Made by a program: the position numbers and the translations under genes. Under the pieces are notes generated by a model that was given only the letters and a program-made list of their open reading frames with translations, made no database searches and had not been told where the DNA came from. From Megaleporinus macrocephalus (taxonomy: Eukaryota; Chordata; Actinopteri; Characiformes; Anostomidae): a stretch of 64,000 nt of DNA. Each line of letters opens with the position of its first letter. Within the stretch, counting starts at the first letter, position 1. This document shows positions 35,839-49,915 of this stretch, in pieces. Where the stretch lies: contig CM038726.1 of the NCBI GenBank assembly GCA_021613375.1, positions 15,544,341 to 15,608,340 on the forward strand, in the 5' to 3' direction.

Positions 35839-38800
35839 TTATGGTAGGCTGGCGATGTCACGTTTGGGTGGCGGACCGTCGGGTTTGCAGGTATCGCTGT
35901 TGGCTTTGTCTTCAAACATCATCACCCTGAAAGAAGACCAAGAGAAGAAAAATGATTTCTGTTAGAACTACTAATACAAATAGCTAAAAAAAGAAGAAGT
36001 TAGTAAGTTATGAATACGTTAACAGAATAGTTCAAGCCCCATTTACCCTATTATCTTATTTTACTTATCTCAGTTTACATGCCACCCCATGTAAAGTCTC
36101 AGAGGTAGCTTAAATTTGAACACCCAGCATTCACTTGTTATTGTACTCGTTTCTTTATTTAGTATTCTAAAGATCTGTAATAATTTTCAACCCACATATT
36201 TTTTACCTGCCTAGTACATTCTTGGTTCTGAATGTACGCAAGCAGTTTCTGAGCATGAACAATGGACTGAGTCACCAATCAAGAGGCCATTATGACTAAA
36301 GAACATCCTATGCTTCAAAAATGACCTTTGTGAATCTAGAACAACTACACCTCAGTTCAAAATGAATCATTTGTTTATTACAATACAGTAAATATAGCTG
36401 TGAGTTATACAATTAGGCTTTTGCATTCATCAAATTATGTTCAAAATAAAACAGCTGCAATACTTTGTTCCCATCAGAAGAAATTATAGTTTGGTACAAT
36501 GGTTGCTTGCCAAGAGCTTTCCTTACTATTTTAAGGAGCAATTTGTAAGATGACGCAACCTGTTAAATTCATACTCCAAACATATCACCAGAATGTCCCT
36601 CCAGTCTAACTCCTACCAGCCTAAGTATAACTCTTGTTTTGTGTCTGTTTATAGCATTTCTTTTGTTTGCTGCTGAATAAAAATTCCTGATGCGTGCAGC
36701 CTGTGGTGGTCTTTATAATGGTCGCTTGCCAAGAGCTTCAGTCACTCTTTTTCACTGGTATTAAATGATCTAACCAGGAGCAGGGCCTTCAACATATTTG
36801 CTACTTTCTACCTTTCATGTCAGACTGATTCGGTTTGATGCTTACCATCGCCTTTTTAGGTACAAAAACGAAGGATGGGATGGGGTTAGCGTGTTAACTT
36901 CAGTAGATGCCTTCAACAGCTGTCAAAAGGATTATTTCTTCACACTTAGCTGATAATTTTACAATACTTTAAACTATAAATCTGATAATGCTCCTTTAAA
37001 AATCGAGGTCTTAAACTTTAGTTACATCTGTATAAGCTGTGCTGTCCACTGCTGAACTCAGCCAATCAGGGACCTCTGAGCTTAGCTTGAGCAGGTGTAG
37101 CAAATTGTTATTGGAACAGCAGAAGAACAGAAACAGCTAGAACTAGGCTTGGAGATCACTGATTTAAGATGTCCTTAAACCTGTCCCTAAAACACAGCAA
37201 ACAACTAAAATTAGGCCACTTTTAGATGTATAACATTATGCGTCATTTTCTATACTCACTATATTGCTGCATTCAAATGAGAGAAAAGAGATTTGCATGA
37301 AACGCTAAATATGACCAAGAGAGTCTGTGAGTGGCTATGAAGTAGTCGTGACAGGTCTATTCAGAGACAGCGTCTTTACTTTCTTTTCCTGGTTAACCTC
37401 TGCAAATCTCTTATAAGCTCTTAACAAGCCCTGAGCTTACACTGCACCGATGGCTAGCAGCATACTGACAACAGACCAGTCTTCAATTCATCTGAGAATT
37501 TGATGCCCTATAAATAATTATAAATAAAAGATCCTTTTTTTGCTCTTTGTGCGCAAGTAGCAAGTGGCCAAACTGGCCTAGAGCCATCTGTCAACTAGCT
37601 GTCAATACTTTGTCAAAACTCAATACTCTGTTTGCAGACACAGTTTGAGCTCAAACATATAAACATTACTCAGAACTGCCTTCTATTATGTATCAAAACA
37701 TCTGTTTTCCCACTAATGTGTGGGAATAAATGGGAAATGATCTGACAAACAGCTGAGTGGCCAATACTAACACCACAATTTCTGTGGTATATGAATTAGC
37801 AGAGAACGGGCGTTGCTGATCTTTTCTGTTGAGGAGTTAAAATGACATGTACTGCAGTTTTCTTTAGTTGGGTGGGACTAAATTTGGCATGGATGACAAT
37901 AGATCTGTCAAAGACTTAACAATATGTACTTTAGCTACTCTCGTTCCTCTCCCATCTCAACCCAGTCTCAGCCTAGACTCACAGCAAAAGAGTTACTTAA
38001 GCTTTTCTACATTAGTTAACAAGGCTTGTTATGAAGGTTTCTTACACTGCTGCTTGTAACGTGGCTAGACACTACCTGCTGCAGGATCCCACTATAGGCA
38101 ATTACCATCTTCCACAATAGCTACAACAGTGCAATAGCTAGTGGAGACACAGTGAATCTGTAAGCTGCCCCTTCCCAACATCAAAACTGCATGACAGCAG
38201 AGTGAGAACATTGTGCGTGGGTGTGCCAATTTAGAGAAGGACATGGTGGACAGCAACTGCTTTCAAGAGCCACTAAGACACTCTGAGCCAAGGCTACTAA
38301 TAGTCATGGCACACATGAGGGTTTAAAATTGCGCTTGTAATGGCCAAAGAACTTAATTTGGGCTATTTTGGTTATAGTTTTCATGAAATCGTGACCCTGT
38401 AGCCCATAGGTTTCAACGAAACTTTGGATATGTTTTGAGTTGTTTCATTCATATTTATGCTTACCTATACTAGGTTCCACTGTCCAGACAAGAAACACAT
38501 TTGGTGCACACTTGGCGCATTAATAGAGAATTAAGTTAAAGTGTCCACTCGTGTGTGTGTGTGTGTGTGTGTGTGTTTATACCAAGTGTTTTACAACAGT
38601 TTCAAACATTTCAGCCATACAGATTCCAAAACCAAAACCATTTTCAAACTGATATCTTAATTGGTCACATCCTTGATTTCAGGCTTGTTAGTTATTGCTT
38701 CATCACAAACTAATAAAGGATGTTCATCTGCTGAATAAATAAGCATCCCAAATGACAACATTAAAATGTTCACCCCACATATCTCAAACATATCAATGAA

Positions 38801-39927
38801 ATGTCTTGTCAATGACAAAAACTACTAACATACTAGACAAGGCTACAAATATATGTAAAAAAAAATTTAATTGCAATGTATTTTAATGTATTAAACGTCT
38901 CTGTGATCTGGGAGTCCTTTTTAAATATCAGTTGCCCTTCAAGTCTTTTCAATGTCATTTCAATTCTAATTCCATGATATAATCAAAGTGAGCTTATTAT
39001 TAAATCTATTTTTTTATATTCCTAAAGACACATCGTTCTATCGACCAACATCACAACACTTTTTCTATGCAAGAACTTCACTGATGCATTCTAACTGGTT
39101 TGAGGATATGGGTCACCTCCCTAGAGCTTAGTGCATTGAGGGGTTGGGACTAAAATTAAAGCTATAATCAGGGCTTAATTTTGAAGGGAATGGTTTGTAG
39201 TCAGGTCGTGGACACTTTAATAACTGTGACAAGTTTGGAATTGCTTGCATTAAAGCCTTTTAAACGTCAAAATAGACATTGCTTCCGCACGCAAGAGCAG
39301 CTCAGATGCATGTGTCCCCATATAGCTGAAAAGTCTTATTTTTGCTTGCCCTCCAGCACGGCAGGGCTACTTAGAGCTGTCCTAAATTACTTATCTGGCC
39401 CAATTCGCACTACTAACAGCAATGACTTCGCTGACATACTATCTGGCCCCAATAAGGGCCAGAGGACTGGCTTTGAACATTTTAAATCATTCAGATGGTA
39501 TCATGAAAAACACTGCGTACTGAATTTACTCGCTTTTATACCAGTAATGCCAAAGGGGACCACCAGGTATTTATATACCAATATCTTTATTGGCTAATAC
39601 TTAATGGGACCAACAGACAATGTTACCAGACTAAAAGAGATATACTAGCTGCTTAATAGCTCATTTTACAAACATTCATTTTGGATAATGCTAATCTGTT
39701 TGGAATTTAAGAGTAGTATTAATGAAAAGGTGTGAAGATGATCATGTCCCTTTCACACCCTGCTTCTATGCATTTATTAATTATTTTGGTTTTTAAAAAA
39801 TGTTAAATTCAGTAAATATCTCATGTCATCTAAGTCTTAAATTTAGATCATGCATTTGATCCTTTCCGAATGGTGCCTTCAACTTTAAGCAAAACCCTCA
39901 GCCATACAACATCAGTATAGCACTAGG

Positions 39928-39991
<64 letters not shown>

Positions 39992-40478
39992 CAAAAAAAA
40001 CCCCTAACAAACAAACAAAAAAACAAACAAACACAAGACATCATAAAGAGTCTGGTCATGTTACACATAAAGATTCTTGACTACGTGTAACTTTCAAAAT
40101 ATCTTAATTCTAAACTTTTCCCACATTTCCCCAGCTTAAGCCATGTTAGCAAAGTGTTGTGAACATTTCAAGTGAGTCAGTATTTGAGAACTTGAACTCT
40201 AAAGGCTTCTTATTAGCAACAGTCAGCAATGCTACAGTTTGAACTCTGGCACCAGTTCACAATTTTGTTAGCGTCAACTTTATTGTTTAAACTATTGGCA
40301 GCCAAGCCTTTCTTTACTTCACCAAGGAAAACAAAACACTGTAGGTACAGCTTCTGTTCTCCATCTCCACCTCTTTCTCTTCCTCCAATTTCCCAGAAGG
40401 GGAAGAAAAAGGGGGTGGCGCTAAGGAAAACCAGTGCCAACTTGGAGGGCATCCATAGTAGCCTACATAAGTTAAAGA

Positions 40479-40510
<32 letters not shown>

Positions 40511-43500
40511 TGAGGGGCCTCGTACATCTTAGCTAAAACAATGGATACAGTGGGTTATTATTTTAAAAAAATCCTTCATGTTCTGGCAACAATTCTCACT
40601 GAATACAATTACCATTTAGGAATTGCACCTTAATCACCACATTACATATGTGGAAAGCAGTGTGGGCTATGAAGCTATGAAATGCACTTTCCAGTCTGCC
40701 ATAATAAAGAACTGGATGTGGTTTAGGCAGGTTGAGAGACATTTTGAAAATTAACTTGTAATGTTTGCTAGCAAACATTCATAGCTCCAACACTGAGCTA
40801 ACAAAGCAAAATATGGACACCAAACATGTCTTGACTGATTGACATCTAGGTTAAACAAAACTTTTGTAAATATTATTTTTCACCAAACCATTCCAAAAGG
40901 TCTGACTAACTGTGACTCAGTGGCTGTTTTCAAGTCCAAAATATAATAACAACTGACACAATCATACACCCCCCTAAGCCACAACACAACAAGCCACACT
41001 ATTCAGGTTGCTAAGTGAACATACCAAAAAGGAAACAACAAAAGAGGAGCGGAAACGTTACCTTTCATCAGATTAGGGCGTTGCGGATTATGAAGGGATT
41101 TACTGGAAAGGGAAAGGTCTGGCCATCTTAGCTTTCGAACGTCAACACACTGAACACACTTGATCTGAAACTTAAGATTCTGAAAGCACTGAGCACTTCA
41201 CTAATGTGAGACAAGCTACCTGGTATCATTGGATTAGCATTTAGGTTTAGAGCTTTAAACCTGAAGATGAAAACAAGTCACAAGATGGAGGTCTCTTGTG
41301 CTTACGAATTAGGCCTAGACAAGATGCTAGAATTGCAATGAACCTTCTGTACATATATGTGATTATGCCTTGAAATGTAATGGTCCATTTGCATATTGCA
41401 GCCCTCTGCGATATCAGTTCTGTAAAGGCAATAGCGCAATACTGGGTAAAGCTATGGAACAAAAAAACTTCAGAGATTGCATTGAAGGAGCCCATTACAC
41501 AATCTCACTTTTCCTAACTTGCAGAGAGCCTCTGTAATTAAGGTTCTGCAGGAATGTCATGTGATACGTGGTGGTGACACCCTGTGTCACAGCCTATCCT
41601 CCCTCCTACTGAGAGATAACGGCAGAGATATGCTGCTGTGCTGATGCTGCAGTGGATTTGCTGACACGATTAAACACACACACATGCTAAAAATAGCCCT
41701 GCTGAGCAAGTCCGGGCAGCACATAAGATGGCCCATGCCCACGGCACGCATGCAAACTTACAGTTTGAGCACGGCCGAGCGCTTGCCAAGCATCATCTTG
41801 ACAAAGTCTCTGTAGTTGATGGTGTCGCTGCTGCCCCCGGTCACCTCGGAAATCATCTTTTTCATCTCCAGATGGGTCTTGGGCACTCCCAGCTTCTCCA
41901 TCATCCTTTTCAGGCCCATCATATCTGTACCACACAAACACAAAGTGATGTTATGCACACGTACACTCACATGTTGTTACACACCTTTTCCCAATCATAA
42001 CTGCTAACATAGTTGCATGTAACAAACCGCAGGGTCCAAGCAACATTTCTGCAGGTGGTCTGCATATTTGCAATTACTGTGGCGAGCACTGACCAGTCTT
42101 TTCAGTCCAATTTAACATCATACATACTTTAAATCTTGGAAAACTGAAACAACATTCAACTGTCATTGTAGTACCTGTGATGTGAAGAGCTTTAAAGTGC
42201 AACTTAATTAATTAGGGTAAAGCAGCAATATTTGGATCTCACTGTGTTTTGAGTAGAGCTTCAAATGTGCACTTCACCTAAAAAGGCCTTCACTGGAGAT
42301 CAAATATGACAAAACAGAGCTCTCTGCCCAAAACTAGTTAAAGTGAAAGTTTTTTCACGTTCTAAAAATGGAGGGATTGCTCTCTAGATTAGACATTCCA
42401 AACATGTTTGGACAGCATTCTCAAGACTCACTCTGACACACCAGGCTTGAAATGGCAGTCACAAAGCAAAATTCGTATATTAAAGAACCAAATGTACCTG
42501 GGCTTTTTGGGGTTTGCAGCTCTTTCAATTTAGGAATTTGTTACAAGATGGTTATTCTTAGCCTCTTTCCTGCTGGCTGAATAGCAGTGTTGGTGTTTGA
42601 CAATGAATCTCCAACAAAACATCTGGGCAAGTTAAATTAGGACCATCATGAGACATGCCAGTCAATTGTTTGGTTATTAAGAATGAAAAATTGGGGGAGC
42701 TCAGCAATGGCAAATAAACTCATACCCAGACCCATTAACAGCAATGCTCATTTAAAGTATGTCACTTGAAAGTCTTGGTAAAAGATAGTCTGGCTACATT
42801 TATGGGTGCTATTAGAATGGGGCTAAATTAATGAACTGTGCACAGCTCTAAAAATAACTGAATGCCAAATTGTGAAACATTCCTGAACCTTTCAGAACCT
42901 TTCTTGATACACAATTTGTACTTTGGGGTTAATTTGGAGATACAAAACAAGCAGGAATTTCATATGTCTCTAGGTCAAGGACAACTGTAATAAAGTAATT
43001 AACACCTTATAAAACAAGAGATCACTCCCCAACTAAAGGGAGATAACTACACCAGTAATTAGGAAGCTCCTTGTGGGGTGTGATGCAACAGGAAAACAGA
43101 TCTTTAAACAACAAGAACAATAATCCTAAAACTGAACCAACACTCCAGAATGGGGTGTACACAATAACATCCCCAACATTTTTGAATAACGATATTATAC
43201 CCTGAAATATTGTGCCAAATCACCCATCCCTAATTATCACACCAGGGTATTACTTTTTACAGTTCTTAGCACAAAAAAAAAAAAAAAAAAAAAAAATCAC
43301 ACTTTTCTCATTTCCCATTATATTTTATCTGTCCAGTATCATTCATTTTACTTCAGTCCTGGATATATGGACATATTTGGAGTGCATTACTTAGTATTGT
43401 GACATTCTGGATCATTGACTTCTGTTACAATCTGATGAAAATTCTTGTATTTTTTAATATCTCAGTTAGGGGTGTGCCATATTATATTGTATGCAATAAT

Positions 43501-46500
43501 AAAATTACATTTTTAATTTGTTGCAGTAGTGTAATATATATTTTTTAATTCAAGTATTGTATCAAAAATACTTTGAAAAGATTGAAAGATTGTGATATTA
43601 TTATAGGGCCATAATCGCCCTTGTTCTACTCCAGAACACTTCCTCTACAGTCATCTTCTCACAGTGATTCCCTGGTTTGCATATACACACTCAGGTTTCA
43701 TGTCTGTACTCCAGATTATTACCTTGACAAAGAATACAAAAGATAGAGGCTCCATCAATGTTAATCACACATATGCATAAACACTCACTTACCGATCTCT
43801 CCTTGGTCATTCAGGTCGAATTCTGCATATTTGTCTGTAAAAAACAAACAAACAAAAGTGTCAACACTGAACAAAGGCTCAAACACTTAATCTCTAATTA
43901 TACACACTCTCAGGCAACCACACACAGCTGCCAGCAACAGGTGAGTGTGGCAGGAAAGTGGTTATTAGAGAGACAGCTGATGTCCTGACAGTGGTAAGTA
44001 GGTCACAGCAGGGGAAAGAGGTCAGCCTGGTTTCAACTTCAGTAGTGGGGACACTACCATTGTATTATGCATTTGTGTAGGCTGCATCGGGTAACAGAGC
44101 AAAGAACTGTTCTTTTCTGACTGTTTTACAGGACTGACCCATACCATTATATGGTTGCACATTGTTATTTGCTACTGTAAGAACTTTGCCATACTGATAA
44201 CTGAAATATACAAATCAGCCTGGGTGAGAATATAAAGGTAAGTGACGCTTACTAACAGGGGGAAGAAAAAAACTAAGGCTGCAATGCGACTGGCTTCTAC
44301 GGTAGGTAGGTAGGTAGGTAGGTAGGTAGGTAGATTTATTGATCCTGAAGGAAATTCAGCAGCCAGTAGCAGTAACACAGAACAAAACAAAGTACAAAAC
44401 CCAGTACAAATAAGTATAAAGAAGAATAAAGAATTCCAATAGTCAAAAAGAATATATACAAGAGCATATTAAAACAAAACTATACAACCTGACTGAGGGG
44501 TAAAAAGGTAGTGCAGTAATAAATAATAATCAATAATCCAATAATCCAAAACATACCTAAAATCTACTAAGAACTACTTTAAGAACCACATGTTGAAAAC
44601 TTCACAATGGCCAAAATCACAGAACCTGGAACGTTCTGCAAGTAACAATGAGTGAACTCGGAATCAGAATTTTTATTCTATTTAACAAGTGTACAAGGAA
44701 TTTCACGAAGGTGAAAGCTTAGGGGGGCGTCTAAACATCTGAACACTCCAACTGCTAATTAGTTGATGAAATAAAAAGAAAGTGTTATTTTACATAAAAA
44801 TGTTTAAGCAGTTGGCTACAGCTTTCACTTAGTCACATACAACTGTACTGATATTTTATCCATATTGTGCATCATATCGTTTATCCCGTTTATCCATAGG
44901 CTCTCTGTTCATCTGCCTGCCTCTCTGTTTGTTTCTGTCTCACAAAGAGGGCTCTGTTGGACTGACCGTGAGCAGTTCTTGTAACAGTGTCTCCGTGAGA
45001 GAGGGCCTTGGGTAGGAGAGGGTTATAATGGCCCCCCTGTTGATGCCCGCCTCTCAAACTCATGACTATTCACAACAAAGCTGGCCGCGAGATTGAGAGG
45101 CAGAGAGACAGACACTGCGGATCAATTTCAGCTCAGGCTTAAAGGCCCAAGGAACGTGGGAAAGTGAAACAAAACCACAAGAGAAGCAAACTTTACTTCG
45201 GTCTAACTTTGCTGATCGTTAAAGATGTCCCATCTCTCTCTCTCTCACACCCACCTTTTCACAGCACCACACAATACAGTACTTCTGTTTTTGTACATTT
45301 AAAACACTTCTTTTAAAAAGCAGATTACAAGACCATATTCAAAAATGGCAAAAAAGCCATTTGTGTCTTTGTAATTGTTTCAGCTGTCTGTCTGTATTGG
45401 ATTACAAGTCTGTTGCATGGCACAGTGGCAAAACAACAACAACTCTATCTCAAGCCGCTGTTGTCTCCTTTCTCAAGGATATGCTTCCTCGTTCCCCTGG
45501 TTTGAAGGCCACTCAGACACACACACAGGGACTGACGTTAGTGGGTCGAACACACTGTGGTAAGCCTAGAGGCTTGAGGCTGAGTAACACTGCATTTCTG
45601 CTAACTATACTCAACACAAGAAGCTGTGCTTTCCCACACTTTCCTGTTCAAACTTTATTCCCCACCCCTCGGCTTTTGCAATGACTGTCCATGTTTGGTA
45701 CTCTAAAAATTATTTTAAACCTTTCACTTCTCTTTCTTCAGGTCTGTACAAGTGCACAAACACAACTCGGCTAGATGGTCATCAAAGCATAAGAGGGAAG
45801 GCCCAAGAGTTTAGAGTTCAAGTGTCAACCAAAGGAAGTGAGTATACAAATAAGAATGAAGAAAAAGTCAGCTTTGCGGTTTTGTGGCTGAAACCTTCTA
45901 GTCTCAGCTGTACACTCCCTCCCTCCCTCTCACATACACACACTTCCTAAAAACACATTCTCTGAAAATCCAGCAAAAAGGATACATTCCTGCAAGACCA
46001 CTGCACAAAGCATTCCTCTACAGACCACTAAATCACAATCTCTCTCTTACAGAGGGCCCACTCCTCTCTATATGAAGTTATGCTTACATAGATTCCATTC
46101 CTTAAACACAACGTCATATATATCTGAATATTATACAAATGTTTCCCATTCCACTGCCGCCCACCCACGTGCCATTAAAGGAAGTTTATGTCCAGAGGAG
46201 ATTCCCAGCGAGTTATTAGCTGCTGTGGTTCTTACTTTTGAAGGAATCCAGCTTCTCGGCCAAATCCTCCTCGTCCCTGTATTTCTGATCCTCCATGAAC
46301 TCCTACAGATGGACAGCAAGAAAGATAGTGAGGCATAGTAGATTGATTGGATGGATTAGACATTTGTTTACAGCTGCTTTTCCTAAGAACTTCATATAAG
46401 ACTACAATGCTCACATATGTAAACTCTTAATATGACAAAATTAAAGACTGGTTGGTTGTAATTCACACGTGAGCAAACCTTTAATATGACGTAGTTAAAA

Positions 46501-49272
46501 ATAAGCCACTGTTTTACTTCACAAAACTAATTTACGTTTGTTGGATCAGGAAAATTGATGCACAACAAACACAAAACATTGCAAAACATACTGCTCCCTT
46601 CTGTAATATCAATTCTGCCAAGGCCAAATATCAACAACTATCAATCAACATTGTACAGTCCTACTTTTAGTCAAACTCAAACACTGCAGCATAATTTTGC
46701 ATTTGAGGTCTGATCAGCAAAATGATGTGGCCCTTCTTTAAATACATCACAAAGTAAATATGATACACAATACAATAGATTATGACAGTAGATGCATGTT
46801 AGTGCCTGATACAGTGTACGCTGATAAACTGTGACAGAATGCAGAACTATGCACTCCCTAAAAGCTCAACAGTTCAGAGCAACACAAATTGGTGTATAAC
46901 CACTGATAAATCAATGTGTAGTGCATGTAGTAGCCTGTAAGCAGCACAGTGGAAGTGGAAAATCAATGAAGGCATGTAGTGGATTCCAACAGACCTGACC
47001 TTTGAACCACCCCAAATAACATAACACAAAGACAACCAAAAATGCACCCACATGAAAACATCTGGACTTTAAACAGACTGGTAAGGTCTGGTAGACATAG
47101 CACCCAGTCTCATCTATCAGGCCTCTGCAGATGGCCTGTCTGACAAAACCTGGCCAATGTTTTGTTGGTAAAAGAACAACTTCTGCCCAAGTCTGCATTA
47201 TCGCCATTCTTACGTCTGTGTGGGCTCTGGCTTTGATCCACAGGCACCATATCAGTTAGGAAATGATCAGGTCTAGTGTCTTTTTCTCCTCTGAATGTCA
47301 CTTAACGAACTACATCTCCAGCTGTACAGCTGGTGAGTTAACAAATCTAGTGCATTAGGGCTCACTGCATCGCTTCTGGCCCACGTTTGTTCAGTGAGGA
47401 GCAAAAAACATGCACAGTGGGGAAGCGTGAACACTAAAATACCACTGTGGTTTAATACTGTGAGTGCTGCAATGACTGACGAAGAAGCAACATGTCAAAC
47501 AGACACAGACAGAAACCTGACGTTACATCTGCTAGTTACTTGCTTTCAATCTAAACACCAACACAAAGCAAATTAAAGCTGTGACTGTTTTTATGATCTG
47601 CTTCAACCGGTAAAGAGTAGACACAATCTCATAGTATTCGAGCTAAACTGGTGTTGTGATGTGGTGCTGCTTTGGTGAGAAATGAGCAAAGCCTGCTCAA
47701 CATTGTCCAAGGTTTGAGAACTTGTCTAGAGTGAAACGTGCAGATCAAACTAATAACTCTGAATTAAAGTGGTCTGAGATAAATACAGCTTAATTCGCAG
47801 AATTCAGGGGTGTGTGGACACGGTTTGGACATGTGAAGTAGCAGAAAGGAGCGACCCCGCTGACAGCGTGCCAGCTCGGAGAGGGAAGAAAGGCAGAAAG
47901 GCAGTCAGACGGTGGGGTGGAGAGACGCCCCCGACACAATGGGGCTCTTCATCGGGACCAGCAGCCACCTGTTTCCCGTCTGAACGCGAGAAGAAAGGAC
48001 GCCTCTTTATCGCTGCAGCGCAACCTGCTTTCAAATGTCAGCCTTAAAACAGTTTAAAAATACACTGCTCGCGTTTAGCTCTCGATGTTCGAGAGAACCG
48101 CACCCTCAGACCAGCGCCTCTCGTTTCCAACGAAGAAAGAAGTAGCTGCACGTTTTCTCCGCTCCAACACGCCCATCTGAGGGGTCTGGAGTGAGAGACA
48201 GGTGGGTTTAGGAGCAGGGGAAACACGAAAAGGCTGTTCTAGGAGCAGGGCTGGGAAACAGATGGTGGCCGGAGTGAAACAACTGCGAGCAATCCACACA
48301 TTTAACCTTGTGTGTGTGCTTAGTCTGTGTGCTAATTGTGTAACGAGCGGGGGGCTAATGTGGATGAGCTCGCTGACCACCGCCACCACGAGCAGCAGCA
48401 GCAGGAGGAATACCGTTAAGCTCAAACTCGCTATCAGTTTGCTGGGAAAGCTCAGCTGCTTGCTTCCTGAAATCAGCTTCTTATTCCCCGTTCCACCTTA
48501 AATGCTGTAACAGTGTAAGTTGAAAGAGACCCCTTACTGAGCTCAAACCTCTCAGGCGGCAGAATGTAACTGCTGCACCATTTAAGGTGGAACAAGGAAT
48601 TCGAATAAAATGCTAACATCAGAAAGCAAGCAGTTGAGATTTTTCCAGCAAACTGATACACCATTTAAGGTGGAACGAGAAATCCCAATAAAACGCTAAC
48701 TTCTATCAGTAACGGTCCCAACTAGGTTCACGTTGTTTCGCTAGCTAGTCCTCCTCTTGGCTAAAACAAGACAACACAAGTATAAACGTGGTAATTCGTT
48801 TTGAAGAATTATCTCAACGAACCACTGAACCTAAAGCTAGCAGCTATTGTAACGGTTTTTATCAGACAGATGAAGAAAGGAGAAAGGTCAAGGCCGGGCT
48901 AGCTAACGTTAGCTTAACGTTTCCATTCAGAAAAACCGCCTCAGACAAAAAAAAAACCCAGCATCGTAAAATTGAAACACCATTAACGCACACAATGCGC
49001 TGTTTACCTTGTTTATTTCTTCCAACCTGTCTCTCTGCTGTGCTTTCAGTAATCCAAACGCCTTCCCTCCTGCAAAAAAGGGATATTTTGTAACCCGTTA
49101 AAGCTGCTTTATTTCTAGTGCACTTGCTGGCTGGACGGCGAGCCGCCCAGCGTAGCATTCCAAAAGATCCGAACGTCTTTTGAAACATTCACAATACAGG
49201 CAGCGAGTAACAATCAGTAATTTATTTATAAGTCCTCAACGTCTTACCTTGTACATTCTGGTTCGACGGCAT
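35839..49272 (-). CDS. aif1l: aif1l, allograft inflammatory factor 1-like (complete, six coding exons)
   Basis: Small EF-hand protein related to IBA1/AIF1, which binds and bundles F-actin in membrane ruffles. Exons in transcript order: 49248-49272, 49008-49069, 46236-46302, 43793-43834, 41762-41924, 35839-35926; 447 bases, 148 residues plus TAA, against 150 in human AIF1L. The start reads MPSNQNVQ, then [12 protein letters not shown]; the first EF-hand is [20 protein letters not shown] (about residues 56-75); the second, degenerate one is around [16 protein letters not shown]; the tail is [29 protein letters not shown] and GKRSAVLKL point to AIF1L rather than AIF1. All phases close. The last intron is 5.8 kb and holds repeats. 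The start codon is fixed by a phase-1 donor (gtaaga) eight codons later. The gene lies just downstream of lamc3, as in human. Confidence 0.95.
36480..36840 (-). repeat. dispersed repeat, copy B
   Basis: Reverse-oriented relative of the repeat at 25820-26150, inside the last aif1l intron. A ggt(t/c)gcttgccaagagctt segment occurs twice within it (about 36502 and 36720). Confidence 0.45.
38551..38576. repeat. (GT)n microsatellite
   Basis: 13 GT units in the last aif1l intron; a second, shorter (TG)n tract is at about 40483-40503. Confidence 0.9.
39931..39987. repeat. (TA)n microsatellite
   Basis: In the 5.8-kb aif1l intron, followed by an A-rich stretch with aaac repeats to about 40035. Confidence 0.95.
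43272..43296. repeat. poly(A) run
   Basis: About 25 A in an aif1l intron. No retrogene body was recognised upstream of it. Confidence 0.85.
44301..44720. repeat. (GGTA)n tract followed by a retroelement-tail-like repeat
   Basis: Tetranucleotide array at 44301-44333, then ttgatcctgaaggaaattcagc, a sequence typical of fish interspersed repeats. A similar cctttattagtcccacagtggggg occurs at about 56895. In an aif1l intron. Confidence 0.45.
47810..48420. promoter_or_regulatory. CpG-rich island in aif1l intron 2
   Basis: Dense CpG block inside the intron between aif1l exons 49008-49069 and 46236-46302, in contrast to its AT-rich surroundings. It could be an internal promoter for a shorter aif1l transcript or an enhancer. 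No conserved coding sequence was recognised in it. Confidence 0.3.
48430..48680. repeat. ttaaggtggaac repeat cluster, copy in aif1l intron 1-2 region
   Basis: Shares gaatgtaactgctgcacc, catttaaggtggaac, agaaagcaagcag and ttttccagcaaactgata with 26560-26790. Here it lies between the CpG-rich block and aif1l exon 49008-49069. Family not recognised. Confidence 0.55.
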
Positions 49273-49900
49273 GTTGGATGGAGCACGGTAACGGTAACGC
49301 TCGAAGTGGGGCAGATAGCGGCGTTCCTGCGTGTGGCTTTCTCAGTTGTGGCGAGCTGGAGGAGACCAGCGATGTCCGCCTCCTGAACGAGTCGTTCTTT
49401 ACTACTGATTCAGTTGAGCCGATTCACAGGTCTACTGAGTCAGTCTTTTCGGGTCTCTGAATGGCTCTGAATGTTTAATGCAATTAGAAAAGCCATCCTT
49501 CACGACTGTATAGCGACTAAGACATGAGAATAAAGTTGACGTCAATCAGTGACTGAACCGTTTATTCAACGAGACCGATAGTTTTAAGGAATCGGTTCTA
49601 TAAACTGAATCGATTCTCCCATCACTGCAGGCGTGCGGGAGCCGCAGTTGATGGGTTACCGGATTTGTCAGGAATGTAGCTCCACACGCCATCGCGTGGC
49701 GAAGAGTGATCTTGCAGCCCCTCCGCCTCTTTCCCTCCAGTTTTCCAGCAGATCTCGCCCCCCTGCGCTAGGATTGGCTACCAGTTCATACTTAGGAACA
49801 GTCCGCCTATTGGCGCAGAGCGCGGGATATAACTAGCTAATCCTGGCGTGGGAAGGCGGGATTTTCAGGAATGTGATTGGTGGGGGAAATTAACGAACAG
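49273..49900 (-). promoter_or_regulatory. aif1l: aif1l 5' flank, CpG-rich with three CCAAT boxes
   Basis: CpG-rich sequence upstream of the aif1l ATG. CCAAT boxes in aif1l orientation lie at 49773-49777, 49809-49813 and 49876-49880, with GC-rich stretches between them. The transcription start is probably between about 49300 and 49800. The region ends abruptly at the pogo-like element starting at 49916. It could also fire in the + direction, but no + strand gene was recognised. Confidence 0.4.
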
Positions 49901-49915
49901 TAATAGGGGGGAGTG

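Noticed and set aside
48075..48425. Secreted-looking protein ([18 protein letters not shown] start) on the - strand
   Set aside because: The hydrophobic run comes from a CAG/CAC-rich stretch read in antisense. The rest shows no domain, and it lies in a CpG-rich intronic block.
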